DNA of 38,287 bases from Colwellia psychrerythraea (GCF_000764185.1 NZ_JQEC01000038.1:1-38287); one strand, 5' to 3'; numbered from the stretch's first letter, positions 9,710 through 18,608 are shown. The notes: a model not told the origin generated them from the sequence alone. Numbers and translations are program-made.

Positions 9710-11737
9710 ATGAGTGAATATACTCAAGACGGACGTTTTCTATCAATTGTTACACCGCTAGCAACAGATGAACTTCTTCTTACTTCGATCAATGGTATCG
9801 AAGCCATTTCGTCTCTTTTTCAATTCAGTTTAACTGCACTATCTGAAAATACAGACATTAAACCTGAAGATCTCATTCACAAATCAGTAACTTTTACTAT
9901 TCACGCGGATGAACAACGTGTTTTCAATGGTTATGTTAGTCATTTCTCTTTTGGTGAAATTAAGAATAGTGGTTTACGAGAATATCATTTAACGATTGTG
10001 CCATGGACATGGTTTATCAATCAGACGGAAAACCGTCGAATATTTCAAAATAAAAATACTAAGGATATTGTTAGCCAAGTGTTTAATGACTTAGGTTATA
10101 ACGATTTCGATTTTAAAGCCGAGGGTGGTAACCCACGTGAATATTGTGTGCAATACGGCGAAAGCGATTTAACCTTTGTTATGCGCCTATTAGCAGAAGA
10201 AGGTTATGCTAGCTTCTTCACTCACGATAAGAAAAAACATACCCTAGTTATTGTTGACCAAATGAGTGCTTATGCCGAAAGCGCGCAGAGCAAACTTACC
10301 TATTCAAAAGGTAATAGCCCAGATGCTGAAATCAACGCATGGCAACATAACTATGAACTGAAAAAAGGCGAGTGGATAGTCAACGACTATAACTTCAAGG
10401 AGCCTAATAAAAGTTTACTCTCACAAAGTACTTCAAAAAGTAAATTAGAGAAAAATAGCCAATTTAAACACTATAGCTACCCAAGCCAATATGATTTTGC
10501 TTTAGGTAAAAAGCTTGCTGATGCGCGAATGGACGCAGAAGAAGCAGGTGCTAATACCATTAGTGGTGGTAGTAGTTGTAGCAGTTTCAGCGCAGGACAG
10601 TTTTTTAGCTTATTAAAACATGAAGCTAAGTCTGAAATGGGTAAATATTTACTGTTAAGTGTGCATCACCAAGCAAGTGATGCGAGTTATTTTTCAAGCC
10701 AAGCTAGTGAGCAGCAATACAGTAACTCGTTTAGCTGTATGCCGTTAGAAAACATGTATAGACCGCCTATGGTTTATACACGACCAGTAATGTACGGCCC
10801 ACAATCGGCACTAGTTACTGGCCCTAAAGGTGAAGAAATATATATTGATGAGTTTGGCCGCATAAAAGTACAATTTATGTGGGACCAAGTTGGCAAAAAA
10901 GACGAAAACAGCTCATGTTTTATTCGCGTAATGCAATCATTCGCCGGTAATGGCTGGGGCTCTTCATTCATCCCTCGCATTGGTCATGAAGTGATTATCA
11001 GTTTCTTAGATGGTGACCCAGACCGTCCTATTGTTACCGGTAGTGTTTATAACGGTAATAACAAACCTCCTTATGCGTCTAAAACACAAAGTGGTATTAA
11101 AACGCATTCTACTAAAGATGGTGGTGCGGATAATTATAATGAAATTCGTTTTGAAGATAAGAAGGCCAGCGAGCAGGTTTATATTCAAGCTGAAAAAGAT
11201 TTAGACAGTTATGTTAAGAATAATGAAACGTTAACTGTTGATAATAACCAAGTGATTACTGTTGGAAAAGATCGTACAAAAACAGTTAAACATGATGAAA
11301 CATCCAATATAAAAAATAATAAAAAGAAAATTGTTGGTAAAAATCAGTCTGAGAGTATTGGTGAAAGCAAAACTATTGAAGTAGTTAAAAATCATACTGA
11401 ATCGATTGGTGAAAATGCAACGATAGATATTGGTAAAAATATTAAGATTAGCATTGCCGATGATCATACCGAAACTATCGGTAAAAACATGACACTTACT
11501 GTTGATAAAGACTTTACTGAAACAGTAAATGGCAAACATACAGAAGTGGTTAGCAAAGAATATGGTTTGCAAGCAAAAACAATTACCATGGAAGCCGATA
11601 AACAGATAACACTTAAAACAGGCTCTGCACAAATAGTATTAAAAAGTAATGGCGATATCACTATTAGTGGGAAAAATATTAATGTGAAAGGCTCTGGAAA
11701 TGTAGTCTTAAAAGGAAGTAAGGTTCTAGCGAACTAA
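9710..11737 (+). CDS. vgrG: VgrG, type VI secretion spike protein
   Basis: A 675-residue VgrG. The N-terminal part (about 1-370) has gp27-like features such as the LxxExLLAEEGYASFF-like stretch near residue 163. An OB-fold gp5-like region follows with the hallmark segment GEEIYIDEFGRIKVQFMWD (about 375-395) and CFIRVMQ...GWGSSFIPRIGHEVIISFLDGDPDRPIVTGSVYN. The C-terminal 170 residues are short repeats such as TESIGEN and TIDIGKN, predicted to form the trimeric beta-helical needle. No fused effector domain is visible, so cargo must come from neighbours. The stop codon overlaps the start of the next gene by one base (TAATG), indicating translational coupling. An AGGGAAGGGAAA stretch just upstream supplies the ribosome binding site. 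Confidence 0.95.
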   Translation: MSEYTQDGRFLSIVTPLATDELLLTSINGIEAISSLFQFSLTALSENTDIKPEDLIHKSVTFTIHADEQRVFNGYVSHFSFGEIKNSGLREYHLTIVPWTWFINQTENRRIFQNKNTKDIVSQVFNDLGYNDFDFKAEGGNPREYCVQYGESDLTFVMRLLAEEGYASFFTHDKKKHTLVIVDQMSAYAESAQSKLTYSKGNSPDAEINAWQHNYELKKGEWIVNDYNFKEPNKSLLSQSTSKSKLEKNSQFKHYSYPSQYDFALGKKLADARMDAEEAGANTISGGSSCSSFSAGQFFSLLKHEAKSEMGKYLLLSVHHQASDASYFSSQASEQQYSNSFSCMPLENMYRPPMVYTRPVMYGPQSALVTGPKGEEIYIDEFGRIKVQFMWDQVGKKDENSSCFIRVMQSFAGNGWGSSFIPRIGHEVIISFLDGDPDRPIVTGSVYNGNNKPPYASKTQSGIKTHSTKDGGADNYNEIRFEDKKASEQVYIQAEKDLDSYVKNNETLTVDNNQVITVGKDRTKTVKHDETSNIKNNKKKIVGKNQSESIGESKTIEVVKNHTESIGENATIDIGKNIKISIADDHTETIGKNMTLTVDKDFTETVNGKHTEVVSKEYGLQAKTITMEADKQITLKTGSAQIVLKSNGDITISGKNINVKGSGNVVLKGSKVLAN

Positions 11738-12276
11738 TGGCTATGAATGATAAACAATTAGATGAAATTGAAATGACGAATGAAGCCCTAGCAAGTGAGT
11801 ACAATATTGCCGCTGGGGAAATTATAATTGGTACATTAGTCGGGTTAGATGACAGTGGTCAAGCCTTTGTCGACTTTGCTCAAAACCCTGCTTCAACACC
11901 TCTTACAGCCATGAGTACAACTAGCGTGACTCAACAGCAGGTCTCACGCCAAGTTGCGCTGTTATTCAACCAAGGTGACTTAAAGCAACCTATTATCATG
12001 GGACTAATTCATAGTCCACTTCAGGCGATGTTAGAAAACTTTGGCGAGCATAATGACACTGAAAAAGTAGAATTAGCGGGTGAGTTAAATATTGATGACG
12101 TCAAAGTGGCAGGTAATAAAATTACCTTTGAAGCACAAGATGAAATGGTCTTTAAATGTGGCGAATCAAGTATTACTTTAACTAAGGCCGGCAAAGTCCT
12201 GATTAGAGGGAAATACCTATTAAACCGCTCAAGTGGTGTAAACCGCATTATGGGTGGCTCAGTTCAGGTGAATTGA
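11737..12276 (+). CDS. DUF6484-like type VI accessory protein
   Basis: A 179-residue protein coupled to vgrG by TAATG overlap. Residues about 27-95 (GEIIIGTLVGLDDSGQAFVDF through LLFNQGDLKQPIIMGLI) resemble the small beta-rich DUF6484 domain often found next to VgrG, DUF2169 and DUF4150 proteins. The C-terminal part (VKVAGNKITFEAQDEMVFKCGESSITLTKAGKVLIRGKY) resembles the beta-strand repeats at the end of VgrG spikes, so it may dock on or extend the spike tip. No catalytic motif is visible. The assignment rests on remembered family features and context; the exact role is unknown. Confidence 0.7.
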   Translation: MAMNDKQLDEIEMTNEALASEYNIAAGEIIIGTLVGLDDSGQAFVDFAQNPASTPLTAMSTTSVTQQQVSRQVALLFNQGDLKQPIIMGLIHSPLQAMLENFGEHNDTEKVELAGELNIDDVKVAGNKITFEAQDEMVFKCGESSITLTKAGKVLIRGKYLLNRSSGVNRIMGGSVQVN

Positions 12277-12297
12277 TTCACTAAAGGTTAACTATTT

Positions 12298-13290
12298 ATG
12301 CTCCAACTTACCAATAATACTCCGTTCTCCGCCAATATTGTGACTTTCCCCAACGAACAAGGTATTGATTCCTTATTTGTTATTGTAAAAGCTACTTTTA
12401 TCATGGGACAAAAATGGAGTTTAGCTGATGAACAGACCCCACCACAAAAAGCAGATGAATATTGGGGAGAACCCGGTTTATCAAGCATTAAGGCGTTGTC
12501 TGATTTTCATATTGGAAAAGTAAGTACTGATATCTTAATGTTTGGTAACGCTTGTGCACCAAATCATCAAAGTGTGTCTCAGCTTGATGTTCATCTAACC
12601 GTTGGACAAGTCCAAAAAACAGTTAGAGTCTTCGGTGATAGGCAGTGGCAAAATGGTTTGCCAAGCAGGCCTATACCTTTTCAGTCTATGCCGGTTGTTT
12701 ATGAACGTGCCTTTGGTGGGCAATATCAAGTAGACGAATCCCCCCTTACAGCAGAAGAAAGAAACTTAGTAGGCACTGGTTTTGCTGGCAAGCGTTCAAA
12801 AACCGAAATGGATGGAGTCGCTCTGCCTAATGTTGAAAATCCCAACGAGTTGATCCAACATATTAATGATACACCATCACCTGCGGGTTTTTCGCCTACT
12901 TGTAGTTATTGGTCGCCTAGAAATCAATGGGCTGGAACATACGATGATATTTGGCAAGAAACACGCGCGCCTTATTTACCAAAAGATTTCGACAAGCGGT
13001 TTCTAAATGCAGCCCATCCTGATTTGATTTATCCAGCCTTCATACAGGGAGGAGAACCCATTATAATTAAAGGCATGCATCCTGCTGGAGATATTAATCT
13101 CAGCGTTCCTTACGTGAAAATAAGCTGTAATGTTAAAATAAAGGGCAAAGAGATCCCTATTAATTTGAATGTAGACACATTAGCCCTGCATCCAAACGAA
13201 CAACAATTAACAATGGTTTGGTTAGCGCCATTTCAATGTGACAAAAATTTACTAAATATTAATGAAGTTGAGTTGAAATTATCTCGTTAA
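12298..13290 (+). CDS. DUF2169 family type VI cargo-adaptor protein
   Basis: A 330-residue protein with DUF2169 features: an early FVIVKATF stretch (about residues 24-31), a Pro-rich EYWGEPGLSSIK segment, FHIGKVSTDILMFGNACAP, VFGDRQW, and MPVVYERAFGG near residue 140. DUF2169 proteins usually sit beside PAAR-like DUF4150 proteins and are thought to help load effectors onto the VgrG tip. No signal peptide or membrane segment is visible, so it should be cytoplasmic. It starts 21 nt after the preceding gene and is followed 28 nt later by the PAAR-like gene, which fits one operon. Substrate specificity for the downstream nuclease is inferred from position only. Confidence 0.85.
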   Translation: MLQLTNNTPFSANIVTFPNEQGIDSLFVIVKATFIMGQKWSLADEQTPPQKADEYWGEPGLSSIKALSDFHIGKVSTDILMFGNACAPNHQSVSQLDVHLTVGQVQKTVRVFGDRQWQNGLPSRPIPFQSMPVVYERAFGGQYQVDESPLTAEERNLVGTGFAGKRSKTEMDGVALPNVENPNELIQHINDTPSPAGFSPTCSYWSPRNQWAGTYDDIWQETRAPYLPKDFDKRFLNAAHPDLIYPAFIQGGEPIIIKGMHPAGDINLSVPYVKISCNVKIKGKEIPINLNVDTLALHPNEQQLTMVWLAPFQCDKNLLNINEVELKLSR

Positions 13291-13318
13291 ATCACTTGTA
13301 CATAAGCTGGAGAACATA

Positions 13319-13699
13319 ATGGCACAATCAACCTTTGCTAACTCACGAGGTATTGCTCATAAAGGCAGTGGTGGTATGAGTATTGCCTTTCCAGATGTGT
13401 GTAAAACGCAAGTAGGACCTGCTGTTGTACCTATCCCTTATCCAAATATAGGTATGGCGTCAGATACAGATAAAGGACCTAAATCAGTAAAAACTGATAA
13501 AAAAATGCCCATGGTAAAAGGCGCTATTTATAAACAGAGTACTGGTGATGAGCCCGGAATACATAAAGGTATTATTAGTGGCAAAACTAAAGGTGAATGT
13601 GAATTTATGATGTATTCCTTTGATGTAAAGTTTGAGGGTAAAAACGTTTGCCGTATGGGTGATCCTCTCTTCCATAACAAGAAAAATATAATGGGTTAG
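13319..13699 (+). CDS. PAAR-like DUF4150 spike-tip protein
   Basis: A 126-residue protein starting MAQSTFANSRGIAHKGSGGMSIAFPDVCKTQVGPAVVPIPYPN, the characteristic opening of DUF4150 PAAR-like proteins: His, Cys and the Pro-rich VPIPYPN block. The C-terminal VCRMGDPLFHNKKN completes the domain with further Cys and His candidates for metal binding. Such proteins cap the VgrG trimer and carry effectors. Here the PAAR-like domain stands alone, so it probably works as the shared tip for the separately encoded AHH nuclease. A GGAG ribosome binding site precedes the ATG. It lies 8 nt before the next gene. Confidence 0.9.
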   Translation: MAQSTFANSRGIAHKGSGGMSIAFPDVCKTQVGPAVVPIPYPNIGMASDTDKGPKSVKTDKKMPMVKGAIYKQSTGDEPGIHKGIISGKTKGECEFMMYSFDVKFEGKNVCRMGDPLFHNKKNIMG

Positions 13700-13707
13700 T
13701 AACTGAA

Positions 13708-14988
13708 GTGATAAAGACAAGAAATACCCAAAAACAAGCTAATGCCTTTCGTGACATCAACGAGCAGTTTGTTGTCGATGCTTCATTTTTGTGGATATTA
13801 CGTTCTATTAGCGTAAATCAACCACACTATTATTTAAACGATCTAGCTGAACTTGAAAGACGTATAGATGCTAATTTAGATGGTTTAATGTGTGATTTTT
13901 CACAAGCTTGGGAAATATGTTTACCAGAGCTTGAACTTGAACAAGCAGGTGAAAGCTTTACTGCTGCAATTATTGCCTTTAGAAGTCGAGATGTGGATAA
14001 AATTAAGCACGTCATAACTCATGCGTTTTCAAATGATGATACGTTTAAAGGCGTAGTATCAGCCATGGCGTGGCTACCTAAAAATTTAACAAAAGAATGG
14101 GTTGAACGCTTTTTATACAGTAAAGATTTAAATCACAAATACTTAGCACTTGCTGTTTATAGCTCAATACGCAAGAGCCCTGGCGATATTTTACAAGAGT
14201 TTTTCCAACGTGAAGATTGCCTTTCACATACTAAATTACTTATCAGATTATTAAGAGTTGTTGGTGAACTGAAACTTTATACCTATGTAAATCAAGTGCA
14301 AAAATTAGCCCAACATGATGAACCTGAAATAGCCTTTTGGGCTAATTGGTCATTAGTGATGATAGGTGAGCACAAGCAAGTCATCCCACTTTTAAACTTC
14401 ATTCAAGAAGAATCATCTTGGCAGCAACTTGGTATACAAACTATTTTTAAAGTCTTGCCAATTGATCAGTCTAGACAGTGGATATCTCAGTTTTCACAAA
14501 AACCAGATATGATCAGGTCGGTGATTAAAGCAACAGGCGTTTTAGGGGATCCACATGTTATACCGTGGTTAATCGACAAGATGAATACGTTTGATACCGC
14601 TAAAGTTGCTGGAGAGGCTTTTTCATTAATAACAGGTATTGATCTTGACCGTTATGAGCTCACAATTGAGCAACCTGAAGATATAACGATTGTGCCTAAT
14701 GATAACAGTGATGATGATAATGTCGATTTAGATGAAGACGAAAACCTACCTTTTCCAGATGTCAGTAAAATTAACCATGCATGGTTACGATATCGAGACC
14801 GTTATACGGCAGGAAAACGTTATATTTTGGGTATTGAAGTTGCGCAGCGAAATCCTGCGACTATCGCTAAATTAAATAATGCCTTACAAAGCGTGACACA
14901 GCGACAACGTGCCAGCGTTGCATTAACGTTAGCATTGTTAGACCCACAATCACCTTATGTAAACGTTAAAGCGAGGAGCCAAGTTTGA
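13708..14988 (+). CDS. TIGR02270-type HEAT-repeat-like protein of type VI clusters
   Basis: A 426-residue soluble protein using a GTG start 8 nt after the PAAR-like gene; no better start lies nearby. The middle (about residues 90-300) is made of helical pairs such as AVYSSIRKSPGD, LRVVGELKLYTYVNQVQKLAQHDEPEIAFWANWSLVMIGE and IKATGVLGDPHVIPWLIDKM, the pattern of HEAT-like repeats. The end (RDRYTAGKRYILG) matches the conserved close of proteins I know as TIGR02270. The family occurs with DUF2169, DUF4150 and ketoacyl-synthase-like genes in type VI cargo clusters, but its biochemical role is not known to me. An acidic linker (DDDNVDLDEDE) lies near residue 340. Its stop overlaps the next start by 4 nt. 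Confidence 0.75.
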   Translation: MIKTRNTQKQANAFRDINEQFVVDASFLWILRSISVNQPHYYLNDLAELERRIDANLDGLMCDFSQAWEICLPELELEQAGESFTAAIIAFRSRDVDKIKHVITHAFSNDDTFKGVVSAMAWLPKNLTKEWVERFLYSKDLNHKYLALAVYSSIRKSPGDILQEFFQREDCLSHTKLLIRLLRVVGELKLYTYVNQVQKLAQHDEPEIAFWANWSLVMIGEHKQVIPLLNFIQEESSWQQLGIQTIFKVLPIDQSRQWISQFSQKPDMIRSVIKATGVLGDPHVIPWLIDKMNTFDTAKVAGEAFSLITGIDLDRYELTIEQPEDITIVPNDNSDDDNVDLDEDENLPFPDVSKINHAWLRYRDRYTAGKRYILGIEVAQRNPATIAKLNNALQSVTQRQRASVALTLALLDPQSPYVNVKARSQV

Positions 14989-16034
14989 GTCAGCTAAATA
15001 AATTATATATAGCGGCTACGGGTATGATAACGCCTGTGGGATTTAATACTCAAATGACCTTAGCAGCGTTAAGTGCTGGAATAAGTGCGTATCAAGAATC
15101 GCCATTTTATAATCGTAATTATATAAAAATGAAGACTGCCCCTATTCCTGACGATGCCATTGAAATACCTGACATTGAAAGTGACAAAGTGCTAGCAAAA
15201 GAATCACGATATAAGCGCATGTTAGGTATTGCTACTGTGGCGATATCAGAAGTATTTGAACACTATGATGACGAGCTACCTTTACCACTTTTTTTAGGTG
15301 GACCAGAATCACTACTATCCCAGCAAACGGCTATCGATAGTGATTTTATAAAGCACTTAGCGGACATTAGCGGAACGACTATTGATGTGAGTCGTAGTCG
15401 ACTCTTTGCTACAGGGCAAACGTCTGTCCTTGAAGCAATAGACCTGGCATTTACCTTCATGGAACAAACCGGTGCAGTGCATGTTTTAGTGGGCGGGATA
15501 GATAGCTTTATTGACCCTTATGTATTATCAGGGCTGGAAATGCAAGAGCGCATATTAACCGCCGACAATTCAGATGGCTTTGCGCCAGGTGAAGGTGCCG
15601 CGTTTCTTTTATTATCAAGCAATAAAGCCGTGTTAAATAACACCGATAATAAAATGGCAATTATACAGCGCCCTGGCTTTGCTGATGAAGTAGGGCACAG
15701 ACACAGCACTGAGCCTTACCGAGGTGATGGTTTAGCTGCAGCAGTTAAACAAACATTGTTAGGTAGTAACTCAGGAAAAATAAAAACATTGTTTACCAGC
15801 ATGAATGGCGAGTCATTCGCGGCAAAAGAGTTAGGCGTAACCATGTTACGCAACTCGAAACAGTTAGACGATAACATGGCAGTAGAACATCCGGCGGATG
15901 CGTTAGGTGATACAGGTGCAGCCGTAGGCGCAATTTTAATTGCAATGGCTGCGGCGAAGGCAACTCAGCGTTCAATTATTTGCTGTTCAGCAGAACAAGC
16001 TAAACGTGCTGCCTGTACCGTAGAAACAAATTAA
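14985..16034 (+). CDS. Ketoacyl-synthase (thiolase)-fold protein, apparently catalytically dead
   Basis: A 349-residue protein starting at TTG with a GAGGAG ribosome binding site 8 nt upstream, overlapping the previous stop. It has the thiolase fold signature of beta-ketoacyl synthases: ITPVG near residue 15, VLVGGIDSFIDPYVL (167-181) and PGEGAAFLLL (201-210). However the position of the active-site Cys reads FATGQTSVLEA (141-151), and the GHxxGAAG histidine motif reads GDTGAA (308-313). Both key catalytic residues therefore appear to be missing, so it is unlikely to condense acyl groups. Members of this group recur in DUF2169/DUF4150 type VI clusters; a scaffolding or effector-chaperone role is inferred from context. 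Confidence 0.75.
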   Translation: MSQLNKLYIAATGMITPVGFNTQMTLAALSAGISAYQESPFYNRNYIKMKTAPIPDDAIEIPDIESDKVLAKESRYKRMLGIATVAISEVFEHYDDELPLPLFLGGPESLLSQQTAIDSDFIKHLADISGTTIDVSRSRLFATGQTSVLEAIDLAFTFMEQTGAVHVLVGGIDSFIDPYVLSGLEMQERILTADNSDGFAPGEGAAFLLLSSNKAVLNNTDNKMAIIQRPGFADEVGHRHSTEPYRGDGLAAAVKQTLLGSNSGKIKTLFTSMNGESFAAKELGVTMLRNSKQLDDNMAVEHPADALGDTGAAVGAILIAMAAAKATQRSIICCSAEQAKRAACTVETN

Positions 16035-16068
16035 TCATGGCTCAATAGGGTTTAATAAGGAGTAAGTT

Positions 16069-17136
16069 ATGCAAATTGGAGAAGCAGTAGGTATCGCGAT
16101 GATTACTGATGTAGAGTTTGACTGCCCGTTTGATCATGAATTAAAGAAACCGCCAGAACTTAAAAATGAATTAGTGGGTAAAGGGGCTAAACTTGCCACC
16201 AATATGAACAATGGTACCAGTACCAATAGTTATAAAAAATTTACCCCTTCTGTAGAAAGTAATAAAAAAGGTAAAATACCTCAGCAAGATACGAAACATA
16301 ATTTTTACCGTAAACGTTCAGATAAAGGACGTTGCCTTGATATAGACTTTTCTCAGTTTGCAAAAGGAGGCGATGAGGTTAAACATTTTCCAGTGTCTTG
16401 TTCAGCCCATCATTTGATCCCTTCACAAGAGTCATTAAAGGATCATGATATATTAGAATATATGTGTAAAGAAGGAGCAGGGACTAAAAATAATCATGGT
16501 TTTGCAGATGGTAAAGTGTGGTCAGATATTGGTTATAATACCAATGGCAGTGAAAATGGTGTGTATTTACCCGGCAGTTACGCCGTTGGTGGTGGCAAGG
16601 GAGGCTTAAAGGTTTGGTATTCGTTGGACGATGAGCCTGACGAAGAGCATGATACGGAATACATTGATGCCGATAAGTTACCAGAAAAAGAATATAAAGA
16701 TTATATGCTGGCCGGTGAAAAAGGTAAAATCAGTACCAGTAACCCCTGCTGGCATTATGTTAGTAAAGCGACCGATTTAATGGGCGGTGCGCAATTTCAT
16801 GATCGTCATTTAGATTACAGTGATGATATAGTCAAAGAAGCTTTAACGGCTTTACATGCAAGAATTGAGTTATTTGATATTACTGAAAAAGCAAATGCTT
16901 GTGCAAAGTGTGAAGAAAAGCGTAAAAAAATAGATGAGGCCGGGCTACCCACTCCGTATTCATTGGTTAAACGTCTTGGCTTATTGTCAAATAAACTGAG
17001 TGGTTACTTAACGGCAACAGGTGGTAACTGGAAACCAAATGTTTATACCTCAAAGTGGATGCAAAGTTATATGAAAGAAGTTGGAAAGGCTTCAAATAAA
17101 GATACCGAAGCGGCGAAGCTCTATATTAAAAGATAA
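16069..17136 (+). CDS. AHH-motif nuclease effector (type VI cargo)
   Basis: A 355-residue protein with a clear AAGGAG ribosome binding site. The motif SAHHLIP at residues 112-118 is the signature of the AHH nucleases of the HNH/Endonuclease VII superfamily. It is followed by YNTNGSENGVYLP (156-168) and a late FHDRHLDYSDDIV (243-255), which fit the conserved Asn and His-x-x-His-x-x-Tyr positions. A C-x-x-C pair lies at 278-281. It should cut nucleic acid in a rival cell. It has no PAAR or VgrG domain of its own, so delivery must rely on the upstream tip and adaptor genes. Immunity-type genes follow 11 nt downstream. The closest described pair I know is MXAN_0050/MXAN_0049 of Myxococcus xanthus. 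Confidence 0.85.
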   Translation: MQIGEAVGIAMITDVEFDCPFDHELKKPPELKNELVGKGAKLATNMNNGTSTNSYKKFTPSVESNKKGKIPQQDTKHNFYRKRSDKGRCLDIDFSQFAKGGDEVKHFPVSCSAHHLIPSQESLKDHDILEYMCKEGAGTKNNHGFADGKVWSDIGYNTNGSENGVYLPGSYAVGGGKGGLKVWYSLDDEPDEEHDTEYIDADKLPEKEYKDYMLAGEKGKISTSNPCWHYVSKATDLMGGAQFHDRHLDYSDDIVKEALTALHARIELFDITEKANACAKCEEKRKKIDEAGLPTPYSLVKRLGLLSNKLSGYLTATGGNWKPNVYTSKWMQSYMKEVGKASNKDTEAAKLYIKR

Positions 17137-17147
17137 AAGGAAATAGT

Positions 17148-17750
17148 ATGTATTATAAAATAGCTGGTGACTCAGACGAAGAGGGCATGCGTCAATCTTT
17201 TGCATTTGATGTTAGAGCAATAAAAAAAATAAAATTTGGTTATGGGCAACGGTTATATCCCGCCACTCACCCTACGGCAGGGCCTCGAGAGAAAGAACCT
17301 GTAGAAATCATAAAGCTAAACTTACAACGAGCAAAGGATAAGGCTCCATTACCTACATTTTTGCCTCAACCTGTCCCATTAATGCGTAAAGACTTATTAG
17401 ATACTATGCGTGCTGCAGGTGTTAGTAACCTCGATGCCTATCCAGCAGCGCTTTATTACCCGGATGGCTCACGTGCCGAGGGTGAATACTTTATCGTTAA
17501 TGTGATTGGTTTAGTTGCTGCTGCTGATTTAGCCAATTCTGAATATGATGCCGACCAACCAGAAAACATGATTTCTATGGGCTTTGATTCATTAGCCATA
17601 GATAACGAAAAAGCTAAGGGCTTTTTAATGTTCCGTCTGGCTGAGAATATCGCAGCAGTAATTGTGCATGAACAAGTGGTAAAAGCGGTTCAAGCAGCTG
17701 GTATACCGTTAGTTGAATTCTATAAAACAGAAGACATTGCTATTTTGTAA
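17148..17750 (+). CDS. Immunity protein, Imm11/MXAN_0049-like, copy 1
   Basis: A 200-residue soluble protein 11 nt after the nuclease gene, with an AAAGGAAA ribosome binding site. The conserved core, MRKDLLDTMRAAGVSNLDAYPA, then YFIVNVIGLVAAADL, DSLAIDNEKAKGFLMFRLAEN and VVHE-like AVIVHEQVVKAVQAAGIPLVEF, matches immunity proteins of the MXAN_0049 (Imm11, DUF1629) group as I remember it. It should bind and neutralise the AHH nuclease in the cytoplasm. Of the three copies this is the one directly coupled to the effector and is the likely cognate antidote. It is followed by its own hairpin terminator. Confidence 0.8.
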   Translation: MYYKIAGDSDEEGMRQSFAFDVRAIKKIKFGYGQRLYPATHPTAGPREKEPVEIIKLNLQRAKDKAPLPTFLPQPVPLMRKDLLDTMRAAGVSNLDAYPAALYYPDGSRAEGEYFIVNVIGLVAAADLANSEYDADQPENMISMGFDSLAIDNEKAKGFLMFRLAENIAAVIVHEQVVKAVQAAGIPLVEFYKTEDIAIL

Positions 17751-17794
17751 GTTATTAGTTTGCTTGAAGCCAATTTAGTAGGAACTATGCTTTT

Positions 17795-17822
17795 AGCCTC
17801 AAAACTAACACTTGAGGCTTTT
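17795..17822 (+). terminator. Terminator after immunity copy 1
   Basis: Stem AGCCTCAA (17795-17802) with TTGAGGCT (17812-17819), followed by a short T run. It insulates copy 2 from the effector transcript. Confidence 0.7.
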
Positions 17823-17833
17823 AATTACTTGTC

Positions 17834-17861
17834 TACAGCGTGTACTGTAAGTTTGTATAAA
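17834..17861 (+). promoter_or_regulatory. Candidate promoter/operator of immunity copy 2
   Basis: Palindrome TACAG (17834-17838) / CTGTA (17845-17849) just upstream of a -10-like TATAAA (17856-17861), 17 nt before the ATG of copy 2; an AAAAGGGA ribosome binding site lies between. No good -35 hexamer is visible, which fits an activator- or repressor-dependent site. It is not a LexA box, because the half-sites are in the opposite order (ACAG...CTGT). Confidence 0.4.
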
Positions 17862-17877
17862 AACAAAAGGGAATTTT

Positions 17878-18480
17878 ATGTTTTACACCATTAGTTCAGG
17901 TACTGATGATGAAGGCATGATGCAAGGCTTTCAGTTTGATGTTCGTGCGATAAAAAAAATTAAATTTGATTATGGCCACCGCTTATATCCTGCTAGCCAC
18001 CCTACGGCAGGTCTTCGGGAGAAAGAGCCTGTAGAAACGATTAAACTAAACTTAAAGCGCTCAAAAAGTGTTGCACCTCTTCCCACTTTTCTTCATCAAC
18101 CCGTACCACTAATGCGTAAAGATTTATTAGATACATTACGTGCAGCAGGTGTTAGTAATCTCGATGCTTATCCAGCAGCGCTTTATTATCCTGATGATAC
18201 ACTTGCCGAGGGGGAATACTTTATTGTTAATGTGATTGGTTTAGTTGCGGCAGCTGATTTAGCCAACTCTGAATATGATGTTGACCAACCAGAAAACCTG
18301 ATTTCTATGAGTTTTGATTCACTTGCGATAGATAACGAAAAAGCTAAAGGTTTTTTAATGTTTCGTCTGGCTGAAAATATAGTAGAAATCATTGTTCATG
18401 AACAAGTGGTAAAGGCTGTCGAGAAAGCAGGGATCCCATTAGTTCGATTCTTTAAAACAGAAGATATTGCTATTTTATAG
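17878..18480 (+). CDS. Immunity protein, Imm11/MXAN_0049-like, copy 2
   Basis: A 200-residue paralogue of copy 1, intact and of identical length. Differences cluster at the N-terminus (MFYTISSGTDDEGMMQGF) and between KLNL and PVPLMRKD (KRSKSVAPLPTFLHQ instead of QRAKDKAPLPTFLPQ); the C-terminal half is nearly the same. It lies behind a terminator and carries its own candidate promoter, so it may be expressed without the effector. It could protect against variant AHH effectors of neighbouring strains or raise the dose of immunity; both are inference. Confidence 0.8.
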   Translation: MFYTISSGTDDEGMMQGFQFDVRAIKKIKFDYGHRLYPASHPTAGLREKEPVETIKLNLKRSKSVAPLPTFLHQPVPLMRKDLLDTLRAAGVSNLDAYPAALYYPDDTLAEGEYFIVNVIGLVAAADLANSEYDVDQPENLISMSFDSLAIDNEKAKGFLMFRLAENIVEIIVHEQVVKAVEKAGIPLVRFFKTEDIAIL

Positions 18481-18524
18481 ATTATCACTTTGCTTGAAGT
18501 CAATTTAATAGGAACTATGCTTTT

Positions 18525-18553
18525 AGCCTCAAGACTAATACTGAGGCTTTTTT
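18525..18553 (+). terminator. Terminator after immunity copy 2
   Basis: Stem AGCCTCA (18525-18531) with TGAGGCT (18542-18548) and six T bases; homologous to the terminator after copy 1 but with a better U-tract. Confidence 0.75.
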
Positions 18554-18564
18554 ATTTACTTGTA

Positions 18565-18592
18565 TACAGCGTGTACTGTAAGTTTGTATAAA
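18565..18592 (+). promoter_or_regulatory. Candidate promoter/operator of immunity copy 3
   Basis: Same arrangement as upstream of copy 2: TACAG (18565-18569), CTGTA (18576-18580), TATAAA (18587-18592), then AAAAGGGA before the ATG at 18609. The spacer is nearly identical to that before copy 2. Confidence 0.4.
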
Positions 18593-18608
18593 AACAAAAG
18601 GGAATTTT

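Noticed and set aside
17834..17849. LexA (SOS) box upstream of the immunity copies
   Set aside because: Half-sites are ACAG...CTGT, the reverse of the LexA order CTGT...ACAG.
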